A stretch of DNA of 64,000 nucleotides, from the NCBI RefSeq assembly GCF_001482285.1, contig NZ_LOEP01000005.1, forward strand, positions 124,001-188,000, read 5' to 3'. Positions 1 through 8,558 of this stretch are shown piece by piece (the stretch's first letter is position 1; each line of letters starts with the position of its first letter). This DNA comes from Haloferax sp. Q22. GTDB taxonomy: Archaea > Halobacteriota > Halobacteria > Halobacteriales > Haloferacaceae. The notes beneath the pieces were generated by a model. That model worked only from the letters and a program-made list of their open reading frames with translations. It was not told the origin of the DNA and ran no database searches. A program made the position numbers and the translations under genes.

Positions 1-441
1 GACTGCGGGGAGCGGTTGCATCGTCTCAGAGACCCGTGGGACGACGCCGGCGCCGCCCTGCAGGCGGCCGAAGAGGTGCGAGATGAACCCGCTCGGGACG
101 AGCGGCATGTCGCACGGGAGGACCGCCGCGTACTCGGCGCTCGTCGCCCGCAGCGCGGTTCGCAGGCCGAAGACCGGCCCCCGGTCGGGATGGGAGTCCT
201 CCGCGAACCGGACGTCGAAGTCCAAGAGCGCGCCGGCGAGCGCGTCCCGCTGTTCGGCGCGGCAGTTGACGACGAGTTCGTCGACGACGGGGTCGAGCGA
301 GGCGGCGGCCCGGTGAATCATGGGCTGGCCGCCGACGGTGGCCGTCGCCTTGTCGATGCCGCCGAATCGAGTCGACCGACCGCCGGCGAGAATGATGCCC
401 GCACGGCCGGTGTCGAGGTGAGGGTGCGACTCGTCGGCCAT
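1..441 (-). CDS. mobA: Molybdenum cofactor guanylyltransferase, C-terminus cut by window edge
   Basis: Transfers GMP to molybdopterin to make the bis-MGD cofactor used by nitrate reductases. The N-terminal nucleotidyltransferase signature LAGGRSTRFGG followed by DKA is visible at about residues 19-32, and an LPCDMPL metal-binding segment follows near residue 120. The first 147 codons are present and the frame is open at base 1, so the C-terminus lies outside the window. It sits 58 bases downstream of the nitrate reductase on the same strand. In Haloferax mediterranei a MobA-like protein (NasC) belongs to the nas operon, which fits a dedicated cofactor-maturation role here (inference). Confidence 0.9.
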   Translation of the reverse strand, partial: MADESHPHLDTGRAGIILAGGRSTRFGGIDKATATVGGQPMIHRAAASLDPVVDELVVNCRAEQRDALAGALLDFDVRFAEDSHPDRGPVFGLRTALRATSAEYAAVLPCDMPLVPSGFISHLFGRLQGGAGVVPRVSETMQPLPAV

Positions 442-499
442 TCTCAGGCGGCGGCGCGTTCGAGTTCGCGGGGCCGTCCGCCGGCGGCGGCGAGCGCCA

Positions 500-2653
500 T
501 CAGTCGCTCACCTCGGCCGCGAGGAGGTCGGTTGACGCGGTCGCCTCGGGGTGTTCGAGGCGGACGGCGCACTGCTTGAAGTTCGGTTCGTTCGACTGCG
601 GGTCGACCGCAGGGCTGGTAAGTCGATTAGTCATCGGATGGTGAATAGAGAGCCAGACAAGGCCCGGCGGGACGGCGTCGTCGGGGTCGAGCGTCGCCGG
701 GACCGACGCCCGGCGGGAGACGACGGTGGTTCGGCGGTCGCCCTCGGGGTCGGCGACCGCGTCGCGGTGCGCGTCGATTGTGTCGGGGTGCGCGCGGGCG
801 ACCGGCTCGTCCGGCGTGTCGCTGCGCGTGCGGACCCCGGTGTTGTACCCGTCGGCCTCGCGGCCGGTCGTGAGCGTCAGCGGGTACGACTCGTCGGCGG
901 GTTCGGGGAGCGACGATCCAGAGAGCGCGCTGAACTGCGCCTTCCCGGACGGGGTCGGGAACGACCACGTCGGGTCGTCCGACTCCCCGTCGGCGTCGTC
1001 GTAGTAGCGGTAGCCACCCTCGCTCGTCGGGTCCGGCGCGGGCCAGCGGACGGCGCGCTCGCCGTCGAGACGGGTGTACGAGAGCCCCGAGCAGTCGGCG
1101 TCCGTGCCCTCGGTGAGGGCGGCGAACTCGTCGAACACGTCGCTCGGCGAGACCGACGGTCTCGGAAGCAGTCCGGGCGCGACACGAGCGGCCACGTCGG
1201 CGATGATGTCGAGGTCCTGTCTGACGCCCGGCGGCGTCTCGGTGGCCGGACGAACCCGCGAGACCGTCCGCTCCATGTTCATCGTGGTCCCCTCGGATTC
1301 GCCCCACGTCGCCGCGGGGAGCACCACGTCGGCGAGTTCGACCGTCTCGGACCGGAAGGCGTCCTGCACGACGAGGAAGGAGTCTTCGAGGACCTCGCGG
1401 GCGGCCGTGGCGTCCGGGAACCCGGCGAGCGGGTTGGTCGCGACGGTCCAGACGACCGACGGCGACGACTCGAACATGCCGACCGGCCCGGGTCCGTTGT
1501 CGTCGGGGAGCCGGGAGACGGGCACGTTCCACGCCTCGGCGACGGTCCGGCGGTGGTCCGGGTGTTCGAACGGTCGGTGGCCGGGCCACGTCTCCTTCGA
1601 GGAGACGACGCGGGTGCCCATCGAGTTCGCCTGGCCGGTGAGAGAAAAGGGGCCGGAGCCGGGACCGAGGTTACCGGAGGCGAGACAGAGGTTCACGAGC
1701 GCGCCGGCAGTCGCGGTGCCGCGGACGCTCTGGTTGACGCCCATACCCCAGTAGACGAGCGTGGGCGCGTCGAGGAGCGACGCCAGTTTCTCGACCTCGT
1801 CGAGGGTGACGCCGGCCTCCGACGCTGCCTCCTCGACCGGGGGAAGTTCGTCGACGACGCGGTCGAACCCCTCGGTGTGCTCCGCGACGAACGCCTCGTC
1901 CACGCGGTCGGTCTCGACGAGATGGCCGAGAACCGCCTGCGCCAGCGCGAGGTCGCCGCCGGGGTCGATGGCGACGTGGTCGTCGGCGACCGACGCGGTC
2001 TTCGTCTCGACGGGGTCGACGACGACGAGGTCGCCGTCGTCGGCCGACTGCCGAATCCACCGGAACATTACGGGGTGGGCGACAGCCGGGTTTGCCCCCC
2101 AAACGAGGTGGGTCTCCGCCTCGGGGATGTCGTCGTAGGTCGGCGGCGGCGCGTCGCTCCCGAAGGCGCGGTAGTAGGCTTTGACCGCGCTCGCCATGCA
2201 GAGCGTCGTGTTCGCGTCGTAGTTTCGGGTGCCGATACCGCCGCGGGCGAGTTTCCCGAGGGCGTAGGCGGCTTCGTTCGTCTGTTGGCCGCTCCCGAGG
2301 ACGGCGACCTCGTCGGGGTCGTCGGCCATCGCGTCGGTGATGGCGTCGCCGACGCGCGCGAGCGCGTCAGACCACGAGGTCTGCCGGAGTTCCCCGTCTT
2401 CCCTGACGAGCGGCCGCGTGAGCCACGACCCGTCAGGGTCGGCCGATTCGCGGATGCCACGACCGCAGGCCAGCCCGTTGTTGACGGGGTGTGAAGGGTC
2501 CCCCCGAACCGCTTCCAGCCCGTACGAGGTGTCGGAGCCGAGGTGGACGTGTCCACAGCCCACGGCACAGCGCATGCAGGTCGTCGGGACTTGTTTCGCC
2601 ACGCGATTCACCACCGGCTGTTCGTCGAGAATGTACCGCATTTGGGCAGGCAT
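500..2653 (-). CDS. nasA: Assimilatory nitrate reductase, molybdopterin oxidoreductase family
   Basis: A 717-aa bis-MGD enzyme predicted to reduce nitrate to nitrite in the cytoplasm. Four cysteines at 26, 29, 33 and 63 form the N-terminal 4Fe-4S motif (CxxCxxxC...C). The molybdopterin oxidoreductase core follows, and a molydopterin-dinucleotide binding C-terminal domain carries the TTGREADGYNTG segment. There is no twin-arginine signal, as expected for the assimilatory rather than the respiratory enzyme. The annotated ATG (MPAQM) is followed four codons later by a second ATG. The mobA partner lies just downstream. No nitrate transporter or nitrite reductase is seen between them or elsewhere in the window, so the rest of the pathway must be outside. 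The dissimilatory function is less likely. Confidence 0.88.
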   Translation of the reverse strand: MPAQMRYILDEQPVVNRVAKQVPTTCMRCAVGCGHVHLGSDTSYGLEAVRGDPSHPVNNGLACGRGIRESADPDGSWLTRPLVREDGELRQTSWSDALARVGDAITDAMADDPDEVAVLGSGQQTNEAAYALGKLARGGIGTRNYDANTTLCMASAVKAYYRAFGSDAPPPTYDDIPEAETHLVWGANPAVAHPVMFRWIRQSADDGDLVVVDPVETKTASVADDHVAIDPGGDLALAQAVLGHLVETDRVDEAFVAEHTEGFDRVVDELPPVEEAASEAGVTLDEVEKLASLLDAPTLVYWGMGVNQSVRGTATAGALVNLCLASGNLGPGSGPFSLTGQANSMGTRVVSSKETWPGHRPFEHPDHRRTVAEAWNVPVSRLPDDNGPGPVGMFESSPSVVWTVATNPLAGFPDATAAREVLEDSFLVVQDAFRSETVELADVVLPAATWGESEGTTMNMERTVSRVRPATETPPGVRQDLDIIADVAARVAPGLLPRPSVSPSDVFDEFAALTEGTDADCSGLSYTRLDGERAVRWPAPDPTSEGGYRYYDDADGESDDPTWSFPTPSGKAQFSALSGSSLPEPADESYPLTLTTGREADGYNTGVRTRSDTPDEPVARAHPDTIDAHRDAVADPEGDRRTTVVSRRASVPATLDPDDAVPPGLVWLSIHHPMTNRLTSPAVDPQSNEPNFKQCAVRLEHPEATASTDLLAAEVSD

Positions 2654-2962
2654 CTCGTACCATTCGTGAATATCATTTCACTATCTTGGCTCACAGTGGC
2701 GGAAGATAACCATAAAACCCTAATCGTTTAAGAAAGAATATTTTCCCCGAGTATTCTGAAGAAAGAGACAATATACAAGCGTATGAAAGGAATATAATCG
2801 CGTAATAAATCCATTTTCGGATATGTTTTTGAATTGTTTTTCTGAAATTAACGTCGCACGACGGGATCGCGCCAAGTTCCTTGTCATCGGGGAAGTTCGG
2901 TCGCGCGCACCAGCGGCGGCGCTCCGACGCTCTTATGCGTCTCCCCGGGCAATTTCTGGGGG
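2654..2962. promoter_or_regulatory. A+T-rich divergent promoter region between nasA and the AAA ATPase
   Basis: These 309 bases separate two divergent genes. Bases 2700-2850 are much richer in A+T than the neighbouring coding DNA and hold several TATA-like stretches, as expected for the upstream region of a nitrogen-regulated nas operon. A CTTATG element at about 2932-2937 lies about 26 bases before the ATPase ATG and could drive a nearly leaderless transcript. No open frame with haloarchaeal composition was found. Confidence 0.5.
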
Positions 2963-4387
2963 ATGAGTGAACGGGCGCTCGAGGTTGTCGAGTTTCTGCT
3001 GACGGCCCACCTCTACACCGACGACCGAACGCTTGACGAAAACGACCTTCCCCCGCGGTATCGACGCGTCTTTTGGGCGGACGCCGAGGACGACGGCGAC
3101 GAGGACGACTCGTCGATGGCCGGCATCGAGCGACCGCTCGTTGTGACCGAGTCCATCGCGCGGAAGGCGACCGGCGTGGAACACCCCTGGGACGCGATTT
3201 CCGACCTTATGTTCACCCAGCGCGAGGACTTCTCCGGCCGCCTCTCTCTGACGCAGCCCGAGATGGCGCTGGAGTGGTTCGTCAAACGAGCCGACTACGA
3301 CCGGCTCGTGACGAATCCGACGGTCGCGAAGTCGGTCGAGGACCGAGACGACGTGGACGTGACCCACGCAGAGGCCAGAGAACAGACCCGGCCGATTCAC
3401 GCCGACCGCGTGTGGATAGACAGCCTGCTGGACGAGTACTTCGACGACGAGGACGACGCCGAGATGCTCGACCTCGTGCAGGTCCGCGCGCCCGAGGAAA
3501 TCGAGATGACCCTCGACGACCTCGTGCTCACGACGGACCAAGAAGGCGAGATTCACAAGCTGATGAAGGCCATCGAACACCGCGAATACCTCGCGGACAT
3601 CGGCCTCCGCGAAATCGGGAAAATCCTGTTCGTCGGCCCGCCGGGGACCGGCAAGACCACCGTCTCGCGGGCGCTCGCCCACGAGCTCGGCCTCCCGTTC
3701 GTCGAGGTGAAGCTCTCGATGATTACGAGCCAGTACCTCGGCGAGACGGCCAAGAACGTCGAAAAGACGTTCGAGGTCGCAAAGCGGCTGTCGCCGTGTA
3801 TCCTCTTTATCGACGAGTTCGACTCGGTGGCGAAGACCCGCCGGTCGGACGAGCACGCGGCGCTCAAGCGCGCGGTCAACACGCTGCTCAAGAGCATCGA
3901 CGACATCTCGCTGATTCGTGACGAGGTCATTCTCATCGGCGCGACCAACCACCCCGACCAGCTCGACTCGGCGGCGTGGCGGCGCTTCGACGAAATCGTC
4001 AACTTCCCCAAGCCGGACCGCGGGATGCGCGCCGACATCCTCCGGGTCATCACGAACCGAATGGACATCGACGAGTTCGACCCCTCGGCCATCGCCGACG
4101 TGACGGAGGGCCTCACCGGCTCCGACCTCCGACTCGTCCTCCGCGAGGCCGTCCTCGAAGCGCTCACCGAAGAGCGGATGGAACTCACGCAGGACGACCT
4201 GCTTGAGGCCGTCGCCGACTTCGAAGAGCGTGACAACCTGAAGAACCTCGACATGATGTCCGACTCGTCGGAACTCGTCGCGGGGTCGGGTTCGGACGAC
4301 GGTCACGACCACAGTCACGACCACGACCACGACCACGCGGACGAACACGAAGGCGAGACACAGAAGGACGCCGGCGCGGCGCAGTAA
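2963..4387 (+). CDS. AAA+ ATPase with histidine-rich C-terminal tail
   Basis: A 474-aa cytoplasmic ATPase of the classical AAA family (Vps4/SpoVK/Ycf46-like). Walker A GPPGTGKTT is at residues 225-233 and Walker B ILFIDEFD near 280-287, followed by sensor 1 (GATNHP) and an arginine-finger region (AAWRRFDE). The first 200 residues are an unassigned N-terminal domain that may select substrates. The last 40 residues alternate His and Asp (HDHSHDHDHDH), which looks like a metal-binding tail. The domain set resembles proteasome-activating ATPases but no HbYX motif ends the protein. The substrate is unknown. Confidence 0.85.
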   Translation: MSERALEVVEFLLTAHLYTDDRTLDENDLPPRYRRVFWADAEDDGDEDDSSMAGIERPLVVTESIARKATGVEHPWDAISDLMFTQREDFSGRLSLTQPEMALEWFVKRADYDRLVTNPTVAKSVEDRDDVDVTHAEAREQTRPIHADRVWIDSLLDEYFDDEDDAEMLDLVQVRAPEEIEMTLDDLVLTTDQEGEIHKLMKAIEHREYLADIGLREIGKILFVGPPGTGKTTVSRALAHELGLPFVEVKLSMITSQYLGETAKNVEKTFEVAKRLSPCILFIDEFDSVAKTRRSDEHAALKRAVNTLLKSIDDISLIRDEVILIGATNHPDQLDSAAWRRFDEIVNFPKPDRGMRADILRVITNRMDIDEFDPSAIADVTEGLTGSDLRLVLREAVLEALTEERMELTQDDLLEAVADFEERDNLKNLDMMSDSSELVAGSGSDDGHDHSHDHDHDHADEHEGETQKDAGAAQ

Positions 4388-4437
4388 CTCCGTCTTTCTG
4401 ACAAAATATTTACTAGTGGGTCGCAAACGGCGAGCCG

Positions 4438-5049
4438 ATGCCCTCCAGCAGACGCCGATTCATTCGGACGATTGCGGCGGGCGGGGTTCTCACGGCGCTT
4501 TCCGGGTGTACGTCGGACCTCGAATCGTCCACCGAGACGCCCCTTCCCGAACCGGAGTCAAATCCTGCGCCCGCCTCTGGAGACCCGATTACAATCTCGC
4601 GCGACTACCGAGCGTCGTCGAAGTACGACTACTACCCAGAGACTGGGGAGATTCGGCGACGCACCGACTATCGCAAACACGTGAACGAGTCGGGAACGAC
4701 GAAAGAGCCGGTGTACGAACGAGAACCGGCGTCGTCGTGGGTGACGCGAGTCGGCGGGACCGTCGCGGGAGTCGAAGCGATGACGACGGCGCGAGAGCGA
4801 CTCGGCGTCGAGTCGTTAGCTGACATCAGCCGGGGGATTGGCTACGACGACGGGGAAGCGAGGCGCGTGATGCTCGCCTACGAGGTGTGGCCGAATCGGA
4901 GCGGTGAAGCACGAACGCCGTCCGTCGAATTCGAGGCGCTCGTCTCGGCGGTTCCGCGCACGATTACTGCGAACCTCCAGTTCGAAGCGACGACGCTCTC
5001 GGGGACGTTCCACCCCGTGGTCGAATTCCGGCAGATATACCGGTCCTGA
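4438..5049 (+). CDS. Tat-exported lipoprotein, unknown function
   Basis: A 203-aa protein that opens with a twin-arginine signal (RRRFIRT, residues 5-11), a short hydrophobic stretch and a lipobox ending LSGC at about residue 23. It should therefore be exported folded and anchored to the outer face of the membrane by lipid, the usual haloarchaeal route. The mature part starts with a Pro/Glu/Ser-rich spacer. I do not recognise the remaining 150 residues. A TATA-like AATATTTAC lies at about 4404-4412, some 27 bases before the ATG, suggesting a leaderless transcript. Confidence 0.75.
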   Translation: MPSSRRRFIRTIAAGGVLTALSGCTSDLESSTETPLPEPESNPAPASGDPITISRDYRASSKYDYYPETGEIRRRTDYRKHVNESGTTKEPVYEREPASSWVTRVGGTVAGVEAMTTARERLGVESLADISRGIGYDDGEARRVMLAYEVWPNRSGEARTPSVEFEALVSAVPRTITANLQFEATTLSGTFHPVVEFRQIYRS

Positions 5050-5099
5050 CTCGCCGCGGTCGGCCACGTTTATACCTCGCCGCCCCCGTGGTTGAGTCA

Positions 5100-5924
5100 A
5101 TGCGCGTGACCCTCCTCGGGACCGGCGACACGACCGGCACGCCCACCGTCGGGTGCGACTGCGAGACCTGCCTCGCGGCCCGCGAGCGAGGCATCGAGCG
5201 GACGCGCTTTTCGGTCCACGTGCAAAACGAGCGGACCGGCGAGTCGCTCCTCGTGGACTTCAGCCCCGACTTCCGCCATCAGTTTCTCACGCAGGACGTG
5301 CCGCTTCCCGACGAGGCCTTAGTCACCCACATCCACTTCGACCATCTCGACGGCCTCGGGAACGTCTACCGACTCCTCGACGACCTCGCGGTCCACGCCG
5401 CCGACGAGGTCGACCCGGTCACGGGCGAGAGCGTCGCCGACGCGATTCGCTCGAAGTTCGACTACCTCGACCGCATCTCGGTCGAAGACCAGACGCCGTT
5501 CGAATCGTTCCGCGCCTGCGGCCTCGACGTGACGTTCGTGCCGGTCGTCCACCCGCCGCTGGTCTGTTACGGCGTCGCCATCGAGGACCCCGAGACGGGC
5601 GCGAAGCTCTCGCTGTCCGGCGACTCCACCTACGCCATCCCCGAGGCGTCCCGCGACGTGCTCCGGAACCCCGACCTGCTTCTCGCCGAGGCAATCGTCC
5701 CCGCGTCGGTCTGCGAGTACCACCCCATCGGCGGCGACGACTACGACGAAAACGGGGTCGCGCGGACCTTCGGTACGAAGCACATGACCCGCGAGGGAGC
5801 CATCGCGCTCGGCGAGGAACTGAACGCCGACGAGACGCGCCTCGTCCACGTGGCACACTACTACCCCGCCGACGAGGCGTTCGAGGAGCCGCTGGCGGTC
5901 GACGGCGAGGTGTACGACCTGTGA
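5100..5924 (+). CDS. MBL-fold metal-dependent phosphodiesterase, PhnP-like
   Basis: A 274-aa metallo-beta-lactamase-fold hydrolase. The signature THIHFDHLDG (HxHxDH) lies near residue 79, with later zinc ligands in PVVHPP, SGDST and HVAHYY. The N-terminal GCDCETCLAAR cysteine cluster resembles the extra zinc site of PhnP-type phosphoribosyl cyclic phosphodiesterases. An upstream in-frame GTG at 5088 could add four residues, but ATG 5100 is favoured because MRVTLLGTG is the first beta strand of the fold. Its stop overlaps the start of the next gene. The substrate is not determinable from sequence. Confidence 0.82.
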   Translation: MRVTLLGTGDTTGTPTVGCDCETCLAARERGIERTRFSVHVQNERTGESLLVDFSPDFRHQFLTQDVPLPDEALVTHIHFDHLDGLGNVYRLLDDLAVHAADEVDPVTGESVADAIRSKFDYLDRISVEDQTPFESFRACGLDVTFVPVVHPPLVCYGVAIEDPETGAKLSLSGDSTYAIPEASRDVLRNPDLLLAEAIVPASVCEYHPIGGDDYDENGVARTFGTKHMTREGAIALGEELNADETRLVHVAHYYPADEAFEEPLAVDGEVYDL

Positions 5925-6133
5925 AGCTGCGAACTATTGCCGGAGACAGGGCGTTCAGGTATCTCATGGTCGCCGGCTTTGTCGCCGCCGCAACGAACTT
6001 CGTCCTGACGTACGTCGATACGGGCCGCCTCGACTTCTTCGGGGCGGCCGTGCAGTTCGCCCTCGTCATCGTCATCGGCGTCGCGCTCGTCACCTACTGG
6101 AACTACATGGAACAGCGGGCCGACGCGGAGTGA
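5921..6133 (+). CDS. Small membrane protein, GTG start overlapping the upstream stop
   Basis: A 70-aa protein with two hydrophobic segments (about residues 15-30 and 43-62) and short charged ends. The GTG start overlaps the stop codon of the MBL hydrolase (GTGA), implying translational coupling. No known motif is seen. It is supported by its coupling, by the clear membrane pattern and by the absence of another gene in this gap. Confidence 0.6.
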   Translation: MKLRTIAGDRAFRYLMVAGFVAAATNFVLTYVDTGRLDFFGAAVQFALVIVIGVALVTYWNYMEQRADAE

Positions 6134-6194
6134 GGGCCGGGAGCGAACCCGGCAGTCCGGTGCGGTTTTGCGACCGGGGCGCGTCGAGACGGTC

Positions 6195-6377
6195 GTGACC
6201 GATATCCTCGCGGCGCTCCGATACAGCACGCCGATGGCAGTCGTCGCCGGCGTCGTCTGGTTCCTCGTCGCCTCGTGGTCCGGCGAGCCGAACTGGGTCG
6301 AGGGCGCGGTGTTCGTCGTCGGGTTCGGCGTCGTCGCCACGCTCGGTTGGGTCTACTCAGACGAGCGGAACGAGTAG
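6195..6377 (+). CDS. Small two-segment membrane protein
   Basis: About 60 aa from the GTG at 6195; an in-frame TTG at 6168 would add nine residues. There are two hydrophobic stretches, MAVVAGVVWFLVASW and GAVFVVGFGVVATLGW, with an acidic end. It resembles the many short haloarchaeal membrane proteins of unknown role and follows another such gene. The start codon is uncertain. Confidence 0.55.
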   Translation: MTDILAALRYSTPMAVVAGVVWFLVASWSGEPNWVEGAVFVVGFGVVATLGWVYSDERNE

Positions 6378-6401
6378 CGACTCGGCGGGAGGCTGGGCGA
6401 G

Positions 6402-7385
6402 TCAGAAGTACCGGTCGAGTCCCGACTGTCTGCGAACCGCGCCGGGCGGGTCGGCGACCCAACCCGTCCGCGACTCGCGGAGGCCGTCGCGGTCCAGTTC
6501 GGGCGGGGCGGCCGCGTCGAACGCCGAGCAGTCGGCACCGCACTCGGAGCCGGGGTCGACCACGCGGTCGAAGTGGGCACAGACGGGGCGGCCGTCGGCG
6601 TCGACGCGGGCGTGGGCGCAGGCGGGGAGGTCGTAGGCGCGCCACCCTTTCCCGTAGGCTCGCTCGGCGAGTCGGAGGCGCGCGGTTCGCTTTTCCGCGG
6701 GCGAGACGAGCGCCACGTCGGTGTGGAGCGAATGGTACTCGATAGGTTCGACGCCGGTGGAGTGGGGCGACAGCGGGCGTGGCTCGCGGACCACCTCCCG
6801 GTCGCCGGTGTCGGGGTCGAAGCGCCAGACGCCGACTTCCTCGGGGATGCGGTTGAGGTGTGCGCCGGTGACGTAGCTCTCAGTCGTGAGAATCACCTCG
6901 TCGAAGACCGCGAGGCTCACGTCGAGGCGAAGCTGTCGGAGTAGGTCGCCGGGACTGCCGAGGTCGGGCTTGTTCTCGATGCCGACGAGTCGGGCGAACC
7001 AGTCGTCTGGATAGCGGGCGGCGCGGCGGACGTACTCTCGGCTCCGGCGGCGCTCGGACTCGAAGAAGCCGACCTCGACGGCGCGGTCGGTGGCCCGCCG
7101 GGCGCGGCCGGGGTGGCAGTCGAAGCCGTCGCGCCAGAAGACGGCGCTTCCGGCCCCCACGTCGCTCTCGATGGCCGTTGCGGGTATCGCGCTGTCGGTG
7201 ATGCAGGCGCGCTCGTCGAATCCCGGCCCCGGGACGACGGCGCACACGTCGATGATGCGACTCCCCGGCGAGGCGACCGACGCGCCGAGTTGGCGCGCAG
7301 GCAGCCAGTCTGTCGTCTGTTCGAGGTGGGCGCAAAGCGCCAGTTCGAAGGCGAACTCCGAGGGCGACGACACCGGAGCGGGCAC
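6402..7385 (-). CDS. Haloarchaeal conserved protein, DUF5787-like
   Basis: A soluble protein of about 327 aa. Its recognisable part starts at EFAFELALCAHLE and includes an EIN/PD-like stretch (GIENKPDLGSPGDLL) reminiscent of nuclease-fold proteins, and three or four cysteines near the C-terminus (CAHARVDADGRPVCAHF then CGADC) that may bind a metal. I chose the GTG at 7385 because the conserved segment begins nine residues later and a CTTTTTG box sits about 28 bases upstream. ATG codons at 7460 and 7481 in the same frame are alternatives. Family name given from memory; the role is unknown. Confidence 0.7.
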   Translation of the reverse strand: MPAPVSSPSEFAFELALCAHLEQTTDWLPARQLGASVASPGSRIIDVCAVVPGPGFDERACITDSAIPATAIESDVGAGSAVFWRDGFDCHPGRARRATDRAVEVGFFESERRRSREYVRRAARYPDDWFARLVGIENKPDLGSPGDLLRQLRLDVSLAVFDEVILTTESYVTGAHLNRIPEEVGVWRFDPDTGDREVVREPRPLSPHSTGVEPIEYHSLHTDVALVSPAEKRTARLRLAERAYGKGWRAYDLPACAHARVDADGRPVCAHFDRVVDPGSECGADCSAFDAAAPPELDRDGLRESRTGWVADPPGAVRRQSGLDRYF

Positions 7386-7511
7386 GTGAGACGGTCGGGG
7401 ACGGAGCGGCAAAAAGGTCGCTCTCGGAGTCGCCGACAGGTCGTGTCGGTGTTCTCGCATTTGATTTTCGGGGAGGTACATATTTGAAACAGAGCGCGGC
7501 AGTACTGACCG

Positions 7512-8321
7512 ATGAAGGGGGAAAACAACGCAACCCACAGTATCAGACGGAGGACGTACCTCGGTATCGCGGCCAGCGCGGGGCTCGCGAGCCTCGCCGG
7601 CTGTAGTTCCGGGACGACCGCGAGCGCCGCGAGGGCACCGCCGCAGGTTCCGAAGGGGGCGCTCAAAGCCGGCGGCTGGGAGTACATCGGGGGACACTCC
7701 CTCGACCCGGCGTTCGAGCGGTCGGTCGGCCCGGCGAGCGTCTCCGCGGCGTTCGAGACGCTCGTCTACGAGGACATGGACCTCTCCGAGACGCTGAAAG
7801 AGAAGACGCTCGGACAGGCCGAGGGGCAGTTCTCCCTGTTCTTCGCGACGCGCGTGACGCTCAATCCGAGCCTGTCGAACCTCCCGGGGACGGTCCGCGG
7901 GACGGTCGTCGACCTGGTCGAGAAGCACGCCCGGAAACACTACGAGGGGCAGTTGCGGGACGTGGACGTGACCGACATCGAACAGACGGACACGCGGTCG
8001 ACGACGGTCGACACCGGTGATTCGGCGCGCGTGACCGAGTACGGAGCCACGATTGCCTTCGACGAGATCACGTTCCCGTTCACCGACGAAAAGGAGTTCA
8101 CCATCGAGAGCCAGGAGTTCGACGTGAGCGGGATGCTGGCCGTCTTGGAGCACGACGGGACGATTCTCGTCGCCGGCGGCGCACACCCCGGCGAGAACAT
8201 CGAACTCAGCGTGACCAAGGAGCCGACCGAGGCCATCGAGGTCTCGGTCGACATCGACCTCGAACTCACGCCGGACGCCTACCGCGAGGAGCTTCGCTCG
8301 CTCGTCAAGGGCGTCGAATAA
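7512..8321 (+). CDS. Tat-exported lipoprotein, DUF6517-like
   Basis: A 269-aa protein with twin-arginine signal RRRTYLG (about residues 12-18), a hydrophobic core and lipobox SLAGC near residue 31, so it should be lipid-anchored outside the cell. The mature part has repeated beta-strand-like segments and an FATRVTLNP and DISPR-less middle region similar to haloarchaeal lipoproteins grouped as DUF6517 (from memory). The ATG is 12 bases after a purine-rich stretch. It is transcribed divergently from the DUF5787-like gene with about 125 bases between. Confidence 0.72.
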   Translation: MKGENNATHSIRRRTYLGIAASAGLASLAGCSSGTTASAARAPPQVPKGALKAGGWEYIGGHSLDPAFERSVGPASVSAAFETLVYEDMDLSETLKEKTLGQAEGQFSLFFATRVTLNPSLSNLPGTVRGTVVDLVEKHARKHYEGQLRDVDVTDIEQTDTRSTTVDTGDSARVTEYGATIAFDEITFPFTDEKEFTIESQEFDVSGMLAVLEHDGTILVAGGAHPGENIELSVTKEPTEAIEVSVDIDLELTPDAYREELRSLVKGVE

Positions 8322-8550
8322 CCGACGGATTCCGGACTCGATAGCCGTTCGAGGGGGTACTCGAATCGGTCCGCGAACCGTCGTGCTGGGGGGCACGACG
8401 AACCATTTTTCGAGGCGTCGCCGGGAGCGGGAGACGCCGCTGAATCGCCGCGCGCGGTGTGTGACCGCCCGACGTAGCCACAGCAGCCCCGGTCCGAGAA
8501 CAGCACCTTTATCAGTCGTTCGGAGCCAAGTTCACGCAAGATTACTCTCA

Positions 8551-8556
8551 GGAGGT
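8551..8556 (+). promoter_or_regulatory. Shine-Dalgarno GGAGGT before aIF2-gamma
   Basis: A perfect anti-16S match. It lies only two bases before the ATG at 8559 but five bases before the next codon, a GTG at 8562, so the GTG could be the real start and would give a protein one residue shorter. A TATA-like CTTTATC is present at 8507-8513. Confidence 0.6.
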
Positions 8557-8558
8557 CA

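Noticed and set aside
444-500. 18-codon frame overlapping the nasA stop
   Set aside because: Too short and alanine/arginine-rich to call a gene; reported only as part of the nas finding.
551-2494. Long plus-strand open frame antisense to nasA
   Set aside because: Arginine/valine-rich shadow typical of high-GC DNA; nasA on the other strand has full domain motifs.
2933-4426. Long minus-strand frame antisense to the AAA ATPase
   Set aside because: Composition is a mirror of the ATPase; no start, motif or halophile-like acidity supports it.
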